Shown: positions 37,296-45,197, counted from the stretch's first letter. The stretch: DNA of 64,000 nt from an uncultured Helicobacter sp. (GCF_910577135.1 NZ_CAJTLL010000006.1:58095-122094), one strand, 5' to 3'. Translations and numbers: made by a program. Notes: a model not told the origin generated them from the sequence alone.

Positions 37296-37970
37296 GTGTT
37301 GAGGGAAAAAGCGCATATTATACTTTTTGATTTAGATGGCACACTTGTAGATTCTACACAGGCGATTTATGCAAGTTTTTGTGAGAGTTTTAAGGCAATG
37401 GGGCAAATTCCTCCATCATTTGAATCTGTGAAGCAATATATTGGGCATACATTGGAGGATATGTTTTTAGCGCATAATGTTTCATCCTTGCAAGTTGAGA
37501 GCTATGTGCAGCATTATAGAAACTGCTATCGTAAGCTTATGGAGGAGGGCACACATTTGCTTCCTTATGTCAAAGACGCATTGAAAAGGGCTTATGAGTT
37601 TGCCTCTCTTGGCGTGGTAACGACCAAGCGAGGGGATTTCTCACGTATTTTATTAGAAAATCTTGGTGTATGGAAATATTTTGATGGGATTGTAGGTATT
37701 GAATCTGTTAAATACCCTAAGCCCCACGCAGAACCGATTCTAAAGGCACTTGATTTACTACAAGCACAGCAAAATGGCATTAGCAAAAATAGAATCTATA
37801 TGGTAGGTGATACGATGTTAGACATACAAGCAGCGCAAAATGCGGGGATTAAGGCTGTAGGTGTGCTATGTGGGTTTGGCATAGAGGCGGATATGAGGGC
37901 GTCTAATGTGCCCTTGTATGCAAATCCTTTGATGGCAGTAGATTATATTGCGCAAAAATGTAGCATTTAG
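37296..37970 (+). CDS. HAD-family phosphatase (phosphoglycolate phosphatase-like)
   Basis: Haloacid dehalogenase phosphatase, about 224 aa. The open frame begins upstream at a TTG (37236), but AAGGGA at 37287-37292 favours the closely spaced GTG/GTG/TTG codons at 37293-37299; I use GTG 37296. Motifs are ILFDLDGTLVDST (nucleophile Asp), VVTTKR, and MVGDTMLDIQAAQNAGI. Cap type and size fit Gph/PGPase. Substrate not proven. It stands apart from the genes on both sides. Confidence 0.85.
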   Translation: MLREKAHIILFDLDGTLVDSTQAIYASFCESFKAMGQIPPSFESVKQYIGHTLEDMFLAHNVSSLQVESYVQHYRNCYRKLMEEGTHLLPYVKDALKRAYEFASLGVVTTKRGDFSRILLENLGVWKYFDGIVGIESVKYPKPHAEPILKALDLLQAQQNGISKNRIYMVGDTMLDIQAAQNAGIKAVGVLCGFGIEADMRASNVPLYANPLMAVDYIAQKCSI

Positions 37971-38037
37971 TCCTTGTTTATTTTACTTTAGCTATTATTA
38001 TAGATTCTGTTTCACATACTAAAAAACGGGGAGAGTT

Positions 38038-38529
38038 ATGGCAGTAGAACCAATGACAAATTACGGCTATGAGAAGCTTTGCGCGGAATTAAAGAATCTC
38101 AAAGAAGTGGAGCGCCCACGTATCATTGTAGAAATTGATGTGGCACGCTCACACGGAGATTTGAAAGAAAATGCAGAATACCACGCCGCACGTGAGAAAC
38201 AAGCTTTTATTGAAGCGCGTATCAATGAATTAGGGCTTATGCTTGCAAATGCACAAGTGATTGACCCTGCGAGTTTGCCTCACGATAAGGTGAGTTTTGG
38301 CTCAAGTGTGAAAATACTCAATCTTGATACGGAAAAGGAATTTATCTATACGCTTGTGGGCTCTATGGAGAGTAATCCCTCTAAGGGACTTATCTCGGTT
38401 TCTTCGCCTATTGCTAAAGCACTAATGGGGAAAAAGCAAGGCGATGAAGTGAGTATTATGCTGCCTAATGGAGAGAATGAGTTTGAAATCTTAGAAGTCT
38501 TTTATAAAGACATTGTGTTTGGGGAATAA
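38038..38529 (+). CDS. greA: Transcription elongation factor GreA
   Basis: Rescues backtracked RNA polymerase by promoting transcript cleavage. 163 aa. The N-terminal coiled coil includes IDVARSHGDLKENAEYHAAR, with the acidic tip DLKENAEY. The C-terminal FKBP-like domain contains FGSSVKILNLD and SPIAKALMGKKQGDEV. Followed after 2 bp by dut. Confidence 0.97.
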   Translation: MAVEPMTNYGYEKLCAELKNLKEVERPRIIVEIDVARSHGDLKENAEYHAAREKQAFIEARINELGLMLANAQVIDPASLPHDKVSFGSSVKILNLDTEKEFIYTLVGSMESNPSKGLISVSSPIAKALMGKKQGDEVSIMLPNGENEFEILEVFYKDIVFGE

Positions 38530-38531
38530 TA

Positions 38532-38981
38532 ATGAAGCGCACACGACTTAAGATTAAAAAGCTCCATTTTAATGCAATTATCCCATCGTATCAAACGCCA
38601 CAATCAGCGGGATTTGATCTACACGCTTTAGAATCTTGTGTGCTAAAAGCCGGAGAGCGCATACTTGTAGGTACAGGATTAGCCTTTGAGGTGGATTCTG
38701 GCTTTGAGATTCAGGTGCGCCCAAGGAGTGGTTTGGCACTTAAAAATGGCATTAGTGTGCTCAATACGCCCGGCACGATTGATAGCGATTATCGTGGGGA
38801 AATCAAAGTCATTCTTATCAACCATTCGCGTGAGGATTTTCATATCAAGGAGGGCGATAGAATCGCTCAAGCAGTAATCAATGAAGTGATATATGCAGAT
38901 TTTGAAGAGGCAGAAGAATTAAGTGAGAGTGTGCGAGGGGAAGGTGGATTTGGCTCTTCGGGTGTGGCTAAAGATAAATAA
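38532..38981 (+). CDS. dut: dUTP diphosphatase
   Basis: Hydrolyses dUTP to dUMP, keeping uracil out of DNA. 149 aa trimeric type with the five motifs: SAGFDLHA, RPRSGLALK, NTPGTIDSDYRGEI, GDRIAQAVI and the C-terminal GEGGFGSSG arm. Directly after greA and 17 bp before the next gene. Confidence 0.97.
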   Translation: MKRTRLKIKKLHFNAIIPSYQTPQSAGFDLHALESCVLKAGERILVGTGLAFEVDSGFEIQVRPRSGLALKNGISVLNTPGTIDSDYRGEIKVILINHSREDFHIKEGDRIAQAVINEVIYADFEEAEELSESVRGEGGFGSSGVAKDK

Positions 38982-38998
38982 ATCCTAAGGAGGTTATG

Positions 38999-39652
38999 AT
39001 GAGTTTGCAATCTAATCTGAAAAGTGTTAAAGAATCTTTTAATAGTGATGAAAAACTTTTAGAGAGTGCTTTTGCTCTAGAAATTATGTGGAAGCGATAC
39101 CGCAAGTACATCATTACATTGCTTATTTGTATGGTGGGTGTGGGAATATGGTGGCTTGTGAGTAACTATATTCAATCACAAAAAGCAATAAAAGCAAGTG
39201 CCGCGTATGAAAGGCTTATTAGTGATTCTACGGATAAAGAGGCATTAGAATCTCTAAAAGATGCAAGCCCTGCTTTGTATGATATGTATCGTTATTTTAA
39301 TGCAAATAATGATAGTGCAGTGTATGAGGCATTAGCAGATTCACAAAATGCCTTTGTCCGCTCTACCGCACAATATGAATTGGCTTCAATACAGGCAAGT
39401 AAGCTATTAGAGGCAAATGATATAGACGAATCTTCTCTTAATCAAGCCTTAGCGTCTTTAGAACGCACAAAGCCTACAAGTCTTAAAGAGTTGGCTATAT
39501 TGCAAGAGGCGTATTTGCTATTCAAGGCAAATAAGGTCAAAGAAGCACATCAAAAGCTCATATTGATACCTGAAAATAGTGCATTTTATAATGAGGCAGT
39601 TATTTTTAAGCATTTTGGATTGGATAATAAATTTTTACTTGGGGGCAAGTAA
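38999..39652 (+). CDS. YfgM-like inner-membrane TPR protein, 217 aa
   Basis: One transmembrane helix near residues 37-55 (YIITLLICMVGVGIWWLV) with a short cytoplasmic N-terminus and a helical periplasmic domain that reads like TPR helices (AAYERLISDS, AFVRSTAQYELASI, SLKELAILQEAYLLF). The architecture matches YfgM, a SecYEG-associated periplasmic chaperone partner in E. coli. The ATG at 38999 has better spacing to AAGGAGG than the ATG one codon earlier. The next gene, 3 bp on, is BamB-like, as in E. coli, which supports the call. Confidence 0.65.
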   Translation: MSLQSNLKSVKESFNSDEKLLESAFALEIMWKRYRKYIITLLICMVGVGIWWLVSNYIQSQKAIKASAAYERLISDSTDKEALESLKDASPALYDMYRYFNANNDSAVYEALADSQNAFVRSTAQYELASIQASKLLEANDIDESSLNQALASLERTKPTSLKELAILQEAYLLFKANKVKEAHQKLILIPENSAFYNEAVIFKHFGLDNKFLLGGK

Positions 39653-39655
39653 GCA

Positions 39656-40666
39656 ATGCTATATGTATCAAGGATTATTTTTTACATAGTGTTTGCAAGT
39701 AGTATATGGCTTATCTTTGGATGTAGCTCTAAAAAGCATTTTGAGCCTAATGCTATACAGGGTGATATGCGATTTGAAGGCAAGTTAAGTGCGCCGCTAA
39801 AGAGTGCTACGCGTGTGGGTGCTGTGCTTAAAGATAATACATTGCTTAGCTTTGCAGATGGGCTAACACCTATTGTTTTAGAATCTAATTATAAATTTCT
39901 TGCGCAAAATAAAAATACTTTCGTGCTGCAAAAGCAGTGTAAAGATATATTGATAATGGATTCTCAAAATATATTACATACTATCCCCTTTGATACTTGC
40001 GTGCTTTCTGCTGATTTTAAGGACAATAAACTCGCTATGGTGCTACTTGATAATACGCTTATGTATTATGATGTGCCTACACAAAAAGAGATTTTCTCGC
40101 AAAAGTATCCTGCAGTCATCGCCATTAATGCCTATTTGGCTTCACCGCAAATCACGGATAGTCAAGTGTTTTTCCCTGATTTAGAGGGAAAGGTGCTTGT
40201 ATATGATAAGGCGCAAAATAAGATTATTAAAGATATTTTAATAAGCAGTGATAAGTTTTTTAATAATGTGATTTATATGTATATACACAATCAATATTTG
40301 CTTGCAGCTACGGCTAGACGCGTGAGTGTGATTATTAATGATAAAAGCTTTAAGTATGATGTGGATTTACGCGATGTGTTGTTTTTTAATAACAAAATTT
40401 ATGTGTTGAGCATTGAAGGAGAGATTGTCGAGCTAGATCATACGCTTAAAGTGCTGCGCAAGGTGCGTTTGCCCTTTGCGGTATTAAGCGGTATAATCAT
40501 CACCAATAATACACTTTATACGCTTGAAAAGGGTGGGTATCTCATCGCTCTTAATCTTGATGATTTTGTTCCTATGGTGTATAAAAGCCATCTCTCTAAG
40601 AAAAAGAATCTTTTCTACAATCGCGATACTTTCTTTTATGACAAGGTTTATAAAAGGTTTGAGTAA
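39656..40666 (+). CDS. BamB-like beta-propeller lipoprotein, 336 aa
   Basis: Signal peptide with a lipobox (IWLIFGCSS, Cys23) makes this a probable outer-membrane lipoprotein. The rest contains repeating beta segments (VLVYDKAQNKI, LVVG-free blades such as IYVLSIEGEIVELD and LYTLEKGGYLIALN), typical of PQQ-like propellers and BamB. BamB helps fold outer-membrane proteins in the Bam complex. The order YfgM-like then BamB-like matches E. coli yfgM-bamB. Homology is weak by eye. The stop overlaps coaX by 1 nt (TAATG). Confidence 0.6.
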   Translation: MLYVSRIIFYIVFASSIWLIFGCSSKKHFEPNAIQGDMRFEGKLSAPLKSATRVGAVLKDNTLLSFADGLTPIVLESNYKFLAQNKNTFVLQKQCKDILIMDSQNILHTIPFDTCVLSADFKDNKLAMVLLDNTLMYYDVPTQKEIFSQKYPAVIAINAYLASPQITDSQVFFPDLEGKVLVYDKAQNKIIKDILISSDKFFNNVIYMYIHNQYLLAATARRVSVIINDKSFKYDVDLRDVLFFNNKIYVLSIEGEIVELDHTLKVLRKVRLPFAVLSGIIITNNTLYTLEKGGYLIALNLDDFVPMVYKSHLSKKKNLFYNRDTFFYDKVYKRFE

Positions 40667-41286
40667 TGCTTTTGTGTGATATAGGCAATACTTTTTTACA
40701 CTTTTATCATAAGGGTAAAATATGGAAAGAAAAGCCATATTCCTTAAGTAAAAAAAAAGAGAATCTGCTTATTTATTACATCAGCGTGAATGAACGATTT
40801 GAGAGATGTCTCCTTGCTTCACACCCATATTGCGTTAATGTAAATGAGTATATTGAGATTGAAAGCGAGTATAAGGGCTTGGGTGTGGATAGGAGGGCAG
40901 CGTGTAAGGCAATTAGTGATGGTGTGATAGTCGATGTGGGAAGTGCCATTACGGTGGATATTGTGCAATGGGGCATTCATATAGGCGGATACATTATGCC
41001 CGGATTAAATGCGTATAGAAAGATGTGTGCGGATATTTCTCCTGTGCTTGATAGGGTCATAGAGCCAAGTGTGAATCTCTCCGCCCTGCCTCAAAATACA
41101 AGCGATGCACTGAGCTTTGGAGCGATAAAAAGTGTGGTATTAATGATAAAAAATACCTCACGCACGAAAAAGCTTTATTTTACCGGGGGCGATGGCAAGT
41201 TTTTCGCACGATTTTTTGAAAATGCCATTTATGATAATACGCTTGTATTTAAGGGTATGCAAAAAGCCCTAGAGAAGCACATATAA
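40666..41286 (+). CDS. coaX: Type III pantothenate kinase
   Basis: First step of coenzyme A synthesis, of the ASKHA fold type III. 206 aa. Phosphate-1 block LLCDIGNTFLHFY, GLGVDRRAACKAI, VDVGSAITVDIV, and GGYIMPGLNAYRKM are diagnostic. Short form as in Helicobacter. Overlaps the preceding lipoprotein gene by 1 nt; hisG starts 34 bp downstream. Confidence 0.9.
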   Translation: MLLCDIGNTFLHFYHKGKIWKEKPYSLSKKKENLLIYYISVNERFERCLLASHPYCVNVNEYIEIESEYKGLGVDRRAACKAISDGVIVDVGSAITVDIVQWGIHIGGYIMPGLNAYRKMCADISPVLDRVIEPSVNLSALPQNTSDALSFGAIKSVVLMIKNTSRTKKLYFTGGDGKFFARFFENAIYDNTLVFKGMQKALEKHI

Positions 41287-41320
41287 GGCAAGAGCAGTAG
41301 ATTCTAAATAAGGAGCTGAA

Positions 41321-41941
41321 ATGATAAAAATAGCTTTACCAAAGGGCCGTATAGCAAAAGAAAGTCTTGCGTTGTTTGAGCAGCTCTATGAAGGGGGCTT
41401 TGTCTTTGATGATAGGAGACTGATTTTAGAACGTGATGACTTTACTTTTATGCTTGTGCGTAGCCAAGATGTGCCTACTTATGTGGTGCATCAAGCCGCA
41501 GATGTGGGGATTGTAGGGCTAGATGTGATTGAGGAGCAGCAAGTGAATGTCGTGCGGCTTTTGAATCTTGGTATTGGAAAGTGTAAGGTGGTAGTAGGCT
41601 CTCCTGTGGGGAAAAGCCTTGATTATCAAAAGCCACAGCTTAAAATTGCTACAAAAATGCCTCATATTACACGCAAATATTTTGCTAATAAAGCCGTTTC
41701 TATTGAATCTCTAAAACTTTATGGTTCTATTGAGCTTGCCCCGCTTGTGGGCTTAAGTGATGCGATTGTGGATATTGTGGAGACAGGCAGCACAATGGCG
41801 CAAAATAATCTTAAAATTGATGAAGTGATTATGGAATCAAACGCATATTTGGTAGCAAACAAAAATAGCTTTTATGGGAAAAAAGAGCAGATTCTATCAC
41901 TTTATGAGCAGCTTAAAAAGTGTATTAAGGCTACTCAATAG
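41321..41941 (+). CDS. hisG: ATP phosphoribosyltransferase, short form (HisG(S))
   Basis: First step of histidine biosynthesis: PRPP plus ATP. 206 aa, the short form that lacks the C-terminal regulatory domain and needs the HisRS-like subunit HisZ. Blocks are IALPKGRIAKESLALFEQ, DVGIVGLDVIEE, and ATKMPHITRKYFA, with the PRPP loop DAIVDIVETGSTM. No other his gene is in the window. H. pylori lacks the pathway. It converges on the next gene with an 11-bp overlap of 3' ends. Confidence 0.95.
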   Translation: MIKIALPKGRIAKESLALFEQLYEGGFVFDDRRLILERDDFTFMLVRSQDVPTYVVHQAADVGIVGLDVIEEQQVNVVRLLNLGIGKCKVVVGSPVGKSLDYQKPQLKIATKMPHITRKYFANKAVSIESLKLYGSIELAPLVGLSDAIVDIVETGSTMAQNNLKIDEVIMESNAYLVANKNSFYGKKEQILSLYEQLKKCIKATQ

Positions 41942-42248
41942 CCGCATTGAGCATTTCTTGAGATTTTTTAAGTGCATCAAGCTGCATATTTTTCACCCTC
42001 TCATCATCGACTTTAGGCGTGGTAGGCGTATAGATAGCACTTTGTGAGCCTTTTAGTTCATTTGGCTGCATACCGCGAGGCATTTTGATAAATACATCTT
42101 CATAATTTTTTTTGCCTAAATGATGGCGAATGTAGATTTCACCAGTATTTGTGGAATAAATATAGGTATCCTCTCCATCTGAGAACATCACCCAATCTCC
42201 TGCCCATAAGCTCACGCATATACACAAGCCACACAGAATCTTTTTCAT
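41931..42248 (-). CDS. Small secreted/periplasmic protein of unknown function, 105 aa
   Basis: Signal peptide MKKILCGLCICVSLWAGDW, cleaved near residue 16. The mature part has a beta-rich stretch (WVMFSDGEDTYIYSTNTGEIYI) then a helical tail. The ATG at 42248 follows AAAGGAG, so an upstream start at 42275 is rejected. I do not recognise the family. It lies between hisG (convergent) and the Crp gene, with a palindromic repeat just upstream. Confidence 0.65.
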   Translation of the reverse strand: MKKILCGLCICVSLWAGDWVMFSDGEDTYIYSTNTGEIYIRHHLGKKNYEDVFIKMPRGMQPNELKGSQSAIYTPTTPKVDDERVKNMQLDALKKSQEMLNAAIE

Positions 42249-42280
42249 ACTTTCTCCTTTGCATTGATCTATCAAATTTA

Positions 42281-42303
42281 TAAGTGAAGTATATCCTTAC
42301 TTA
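42281..42303. repeat. Palindromic repeat, copy 1 (diverged)
   Basis: TAAGTGAAG-TATAT followed by CCTTACTTA: 7 of 9 arm positions pair. Same layout as three further copies at 43031, 44359 and 44456. Lies 33 bp before the small secreted-protein gene, between it and the Crp gene. Confidence 0.55.
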
Positions 42304-42353
42304 CGCAACAATTAAAAGCATTGTGGCAACATTAGTTAAGTGGGTTTAAAGTC

Positions 42354-42947
42354 TTAAGGATTATGCAGAGAGCTTACAAGCTCAATTTTTCCTTTATGTG
42401 TATTGATGATACCTTGATTTTTAAGAATCTTTAGTGTGCGTGAGAGTGATTGAGGTGCGATATTGAGACTTTGGGCGATATGCTTTTGACTCATTGTATG
42501 CAGTGAGTCTTTATGCGTTTGCAGATATGATAAAAGCCGCTCTTGGAGGGTTTGATTACTCATATTGATATGAGATTCTAAGATTTTGATCTTTTGACAA
42601 AGTGAAGTGATGAATAAAAGGCACATTTGCATATCATTAAGGCAGTGTTTGCAAAACTCATCAAAGCTTATGCGGATAATTTCACAAGATTCTATGCACT
42701 CAGCATTCGCAGGATAGCAAAGTCGCATAAAAAATGGCATTTCAGCGATAAATTGAGGGGTGTTAATCGTGTGAATCGTGCATTGGGTAGAGAGATTTAT
42801 ATCTGCCCTGCTTTTATAAAGCCGCACTTTACCACTTTTTAGTAAAAGTAAATGCGTGGCTTCCTGCCCTTCAAAAAAGAGAATATCACCCTTTGAATGT
42901 GTAAAAGTGTGCCCTATACGAGATAGAGTGTCGATAAGTTGCTGCAT
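42354..42947 (-). CDS. Crp/Fnr-family transcription regulator (NssR-like), 197 aa
   Basis: N-terminal cyclic-nucleotide-type beta barrel (GDILFFEGQEATHLLLLKSG), dimer helix, and a C-terminal winged helix (MSQKHIAQSLNIAPQSLSRT with the recognition helix APQSLSRTLKIL). No N-terminal Cys cluster, so no Fnr-type iron-sulfur switch. Divergently placed from a membrane protein and a group III truncated haemoglobin, as C. jejuni NssR is next to Ctb. It may therefore sense nitric oxide stress and act at the TTAAC box at 43189. The link is inference from context. Confidence 0.75.
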   Translation of the reverse strand: MQQLIDTLSRIGHTFTHSKGDILFFEGQEATHLLLLKSGKVRLYKSRADINLSTQCTIHTINTPQFIAEMPFFMRLCYPANAECIESCEIIRISFDEFCKHCLNDMQMCLLFITSLCQKIKILESHINMSNQTLQERLLSYLQTHKDSLHTMSQKHIAQSLNIAPQSLSRTLKILKNQGIINTHKGKIELVSSLHNP

Positions 42948-43036
42948 AGATGTCCTTTTATTGTGAATTATTAAATTGTATGGGTATTATATAAGCCACC
43001 TATAAAACTTTATATTTTAAGGAGAGATTCACAAGT

Positions 43037-43049
43037 GAGGTATATCCTC
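43037..43049. repeat. Palindromic repeat, copy 2
   Basis: Core GAGG-TATAT-CCTC, perfect, preceded by AAGT. Lies in the spacer between the Crp gene and the membrane-protein/haemoglobin genes. Confidence 0.6.
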
Positions 43050-43188
43050 GAGCTGACTTTGTGCTCGTGCTTTAACACTAGCTCATACTTATACATTTAA
43101 GTCCTTTCCCCTTGTAGAAAACAAACTCATTTTATAAAGTAATATTTGAAGATGAAAATATTACAAATCATTCAATTTTTTGCAAAAT

Positions 43189-43202
43189 TTAACATAAATC
43201 AA
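43189..43202 (+). promoter_or_regulatory. Crp/Fnr-type box TTAAC-N4-ATCAA
   Basis: Left half matches the C. jejuni NssR half-site (TTAAC), right half the Fnr half-site (ATCAA). A -10-like TAAGAT lies at 43225-43230; with a start near 43237 the box would be centred near -41.5, the class II activator position. Ends 58 bp before the membrane-protein ATG. Confidence 0.5.
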
Positions 43203-43260
43203 TTTTTTTAGATAGCTTTTATTCTAAGATTCTCTCTTAAATTTCACCAAAGGAATAACA

Positions 43261-43698
43261 ATGGAGGCTATGTATCCATATTTGCTTATCGTGCATATAT
43301 GCTGTGCGATTATATTTTTGGGCTATATTTTTACTGATGTGGTGCTGCTTGAGCCTTTGAAAAAGGTTTTAGATTCTAATATAGCAGATAAGGTTTTTGC
43401 CACTATTATGAAGCGAGGGGTAAAGATTATGCCTCTTTGTGTGCTGCTTTTGGTATTGAGTGGCGGAGCTATGATAAGCCGATATATAGGCGGCTCACAG
43501 GGATTTTTTGATACACCATTACAGATTTTGCTTGTGATAAAAATGGGCTTTGCGTTGCTTATTTTGGCAATGGTGATTACCTCACTTAGTTGCAAGTTTT
43601 TGGGATTAAAGAATCATTTGGCTAAAGTGATACACCCAGTAGTGTTGCTACTTGGGCTAATCATTGTTATTCTTGCAAAATTGGCATTTTATCTGTAA
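43261..43698 (+). CDS. Four-helix membrane protein (CopD/DUF2269-like), 145 aa
   Basis: Four hydrophobic helices: residues 6-27 (YLLIVHICCAIIFLGYIF), 55-75, 85-110, 120-145. His12 near the first helix and another His near residue 126 could coordinate haem, as in related small membrane proteins. Function unknown. It precedes the truncated haemoglobin by 10 bp and would share its promoter, suggesting a role in nitrosative or respiratory stress. Confidence 0.6.
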   Translation: MEAMYPYLLIVHICCAIIFLGYIFTDVVLLEPLKKVLDSNIADKVFATIMKRGVKIMPLCVLLLVLSGGAMISRYIGGSQGFFDTPLQILLVIKMGFALLILAMVITSLSCKFLGLKNHLAKVIHPVVLLLGLIIVILAKLAFYL

Positions 43699-43708
43699 AG
43701 GAGAGATT

Positions 43709-44101
43709 ATGAAATATGATGAAATAAATGCAGATTCTATTCGCGCGTTGATGGATGTATTTTATGCGAAAGTAAGGGCAGATAAAAATGGTTTGGGCGA
43801 TGTGTTTAATGCAAAAATTAGCACAGATGACGCACATTGGGAGGCTCATAAGGAAAAGATTGCAAACTTTTGGGGCGGTATGCTACTTGGTATTGGCGAT
43901 TATAGCGGACAGCCATTAAAGGCACATTTAGACTTACCACCATTCCCTAGAGAACTTTTTAATGTGTGGCTTGAGCTTTTTGAGGAGAGTTTAAAGGCTA
44001 TATATGAGAGAGAGGAAGATATTTTCATTGTTTTGCAACGTGCCCAAGCCATCGCACAACGTTTCCAATATGTGCTCTATGAGAGTGGAATGCATCATTA
44101 G
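43709..44101 (+). CDS. ctb: Group III truncated haemoglobin
   Basis: 130 aa from the ATG at 43709, which follows AAAGGAGA; a longer frame starting inside the upstream gene is rejected. It has the group III pattern with a Tyr at the B10 position (Tyr19), a His (His73) as likely proximal haem ligand in PLKAHLDLPPFP, and the Trp of FNVWLELF (Trp87). C. jejuni Ctb binds oxygen and NO and is switched on by NssR. The adjacent Crp/Fnr regulator supports the same role here. Terminator-like pairing overlaps the stop. Confidence 0.85.
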   Translation: MKYDEINADSIRALMDVFYAKVRADKNGLGDVFNAKISTDDAHWEAHKEKIANFWGGMLLGIGDYSGQPLKAHLDLPPFPRELFNVWLELFEESLKAIYEREEDIFIVLQRAQAIAQRFQYVLYESGMHH

Positions 44102-44136
44102 AGGGATTTAATTAGAATCTCTAATCTATCCTATGC

Positions 44137-44183
44137 CCTTGCTACTGCGATGTAATCGCCGCATTCGCACGAAGTGCTAATCC
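44137..44183 (-). repeat. Dispersed intergenic repeat, copy C
   Basis: On the minus strand GGATTAGCACTTCGTGC, then GAATGCGGCGATTACA and AGTAGCAAGG. Similar to copies at 24343 and 29318. The frame reading LQVWISTSCECGDYIAVARA is open, so it may be the tail of a decayed gene. Confidence 0.45.
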
Positions 44184-44358
44184 ACACTTGCAAAAGGTCT
44201 TGCTTTGTAGATATAAAATCTGCTTTGCGCCTCAAGTTAGTTTTTAAAGGTAGATTCTCTAATCTATAAATCACAAAATACCACTTTAAAAATTTCAGAC
44301 TCTCTAGTTTTTCTTTTTTATAATGGGGGAGAGGGGCCTTGAATCTTTAAGTTGGCTC

Positions 44359-44371
44359 GAGGATATACCTC
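44359..44371. repeat. Palindromic repeat, copy 3
   Basis: Core GAGG-ATATA-CCTC, perfect; the left flank GGCTC repeats, inverted, the right flank of copy 2 (CTCGAGC). Confidence 0.6.
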
Positions 44372-44416
44372 TTGCTCCCCCTTATAAATCCCCACCCCTA
44401 CACCGCTTTCAAGGTA

Positions 44417-44446
44417 TGTGATACGCTTTGTGTATCACACTATTTT
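44417..44446 (+). terminator. Terminator-like hairpin with T-rich tail
   Basis: TGTGATAC (44417-44424), 7-nt loop, GTATCACA (44432-44439): perfect 8-bp stem followed by CTATTTTATTTTCT. It would end either the haemoglobin transcript or the candidate small RNA. Confidence 0.5.
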
Positions 44447-44455
44447 ATTTTCTAT

Positions 44456-44476
44456 AAGTGAAGATATACCTCACTT
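44456..44476. repeat. Palindromic repeat, copy 4
   Basis: Arms AAGTGAAG and CCTCACTT around ATATA; 7 of 8 arm positions pair. The longest conserved copy, 17 bp after the terminator-like hairpin. Confidence 0.6.
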
Positions 44477-44712
44477 GTGGGGAGATTATAGATTTTTAAA
44501 CCTTAGGAACTCACCTTATAAATACGGAGTTTAGCTGTAACAGCAGGCATAATTAGACTAAAGATTCTAAACTTTAAAAACACATTTAATATTATGATTT
44601 AATACGTATCAGCCACACTTTGTAATACACAACTTCACAATACTATTAAGTAGCGATGGAATAAGCATAAGAATAGATAGTTCAATGCTTGAAGCCCAAA
44701 TGCTAGATATAT

Positions 44713-45027
44713 TTATCGCAGCTTTAAATTTTCTTGGATATTATTATTATTCATAAGTTTATCTTTGAATTTGCCAATAAACAGAAGCAGAGTTGTTACT
44801 TTCTTGTAAGTATTATAAGGAGTATTTCCACGAGAATAATATTCAAGTATAGAATCTGTTTGCAAGAGATGAAGCTCTAAAAACTTCAAAAATTTTGGCA
44901 AATGTTTTGTGTCTTTCAGGTAATAATGACCAATACTTCGAGGGTTATATTCTACTCCTTGTAAATCCACCTCTATACCATTATTAAAGAGTATATAGAT
45001 TAAATCAGCACCAACAAGAAAGCTCAA
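44713..45027 (-). pseudogene. Gene fragment of unknown function (104 codons)
   Basis: Open for 104 codons but begins only at a TTG with no ribosome-binding site. Its segment YNPRSIGHYYLKDTKHL resembles FNPEHIGYRYM in the extension of the neighbouring G-tract gene, so it may be the 3' part of the same broken gene or of a paralogue. No family recognised. Short frames with stops (KELLAHHPKETLTDKN) bridge the two fragments. Confidence 0.45.
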
Positions 45028-45197
45028 TTTTTATCAGTGAGTGTTTCTTTAGGGTGGTGTGCTAAAAGCTCCTTAAAAAATATATCAAGTGTTTTTGTTA
45101 AACATATATCTATAGCCTATATGTTCAGGATTAAACTCTAAGTTTCTAAACAACTCTTCATTGATTTTATTGCTGCAATTTTGCACAAAGAAGCGCA

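Larger units (their letters stand above)
44331..44446 (+). ncRNA. Candidate small RNA, about 110 nt
   Basis: TATAAT at 44319-44324 would start a transcript near 44331. It would contain a C-rich single-stranded patch (ATCCCCACCCCTA, about 44388-44400), a palindromic repeat core and, at the 3' end, the TGTGATAC/GTATCACA hairpin followed by CTATTTTATTTTCT, an intrinsic-terminator arrangement. GGGGGAG at 44325-44331 could pair with CTCCCCC at 44375-44381 if the start is a little earlier. No known RNA family was recognised. Confidence 0.4.
44102..44712. other. 611-bp repeat-rich intergenic region
   Basis: No coding region. Contents in order: dispersed repeat (44137-44183), a promoter-like TATAAT at 44319, a G-rich to C-rich pairing segment, palindromic repeat copies 3 and 4, and a terminator-like hairpin. 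Past 44480 it is plain AT-rich DNA. Confidence 0.5.

Noticed and set aside
40750..40757. A8 run in coaX as a phase-variation tract
   Set aside because: Short poly-A encoding Lys codons is common in AT-rich genes; coaX is essential.
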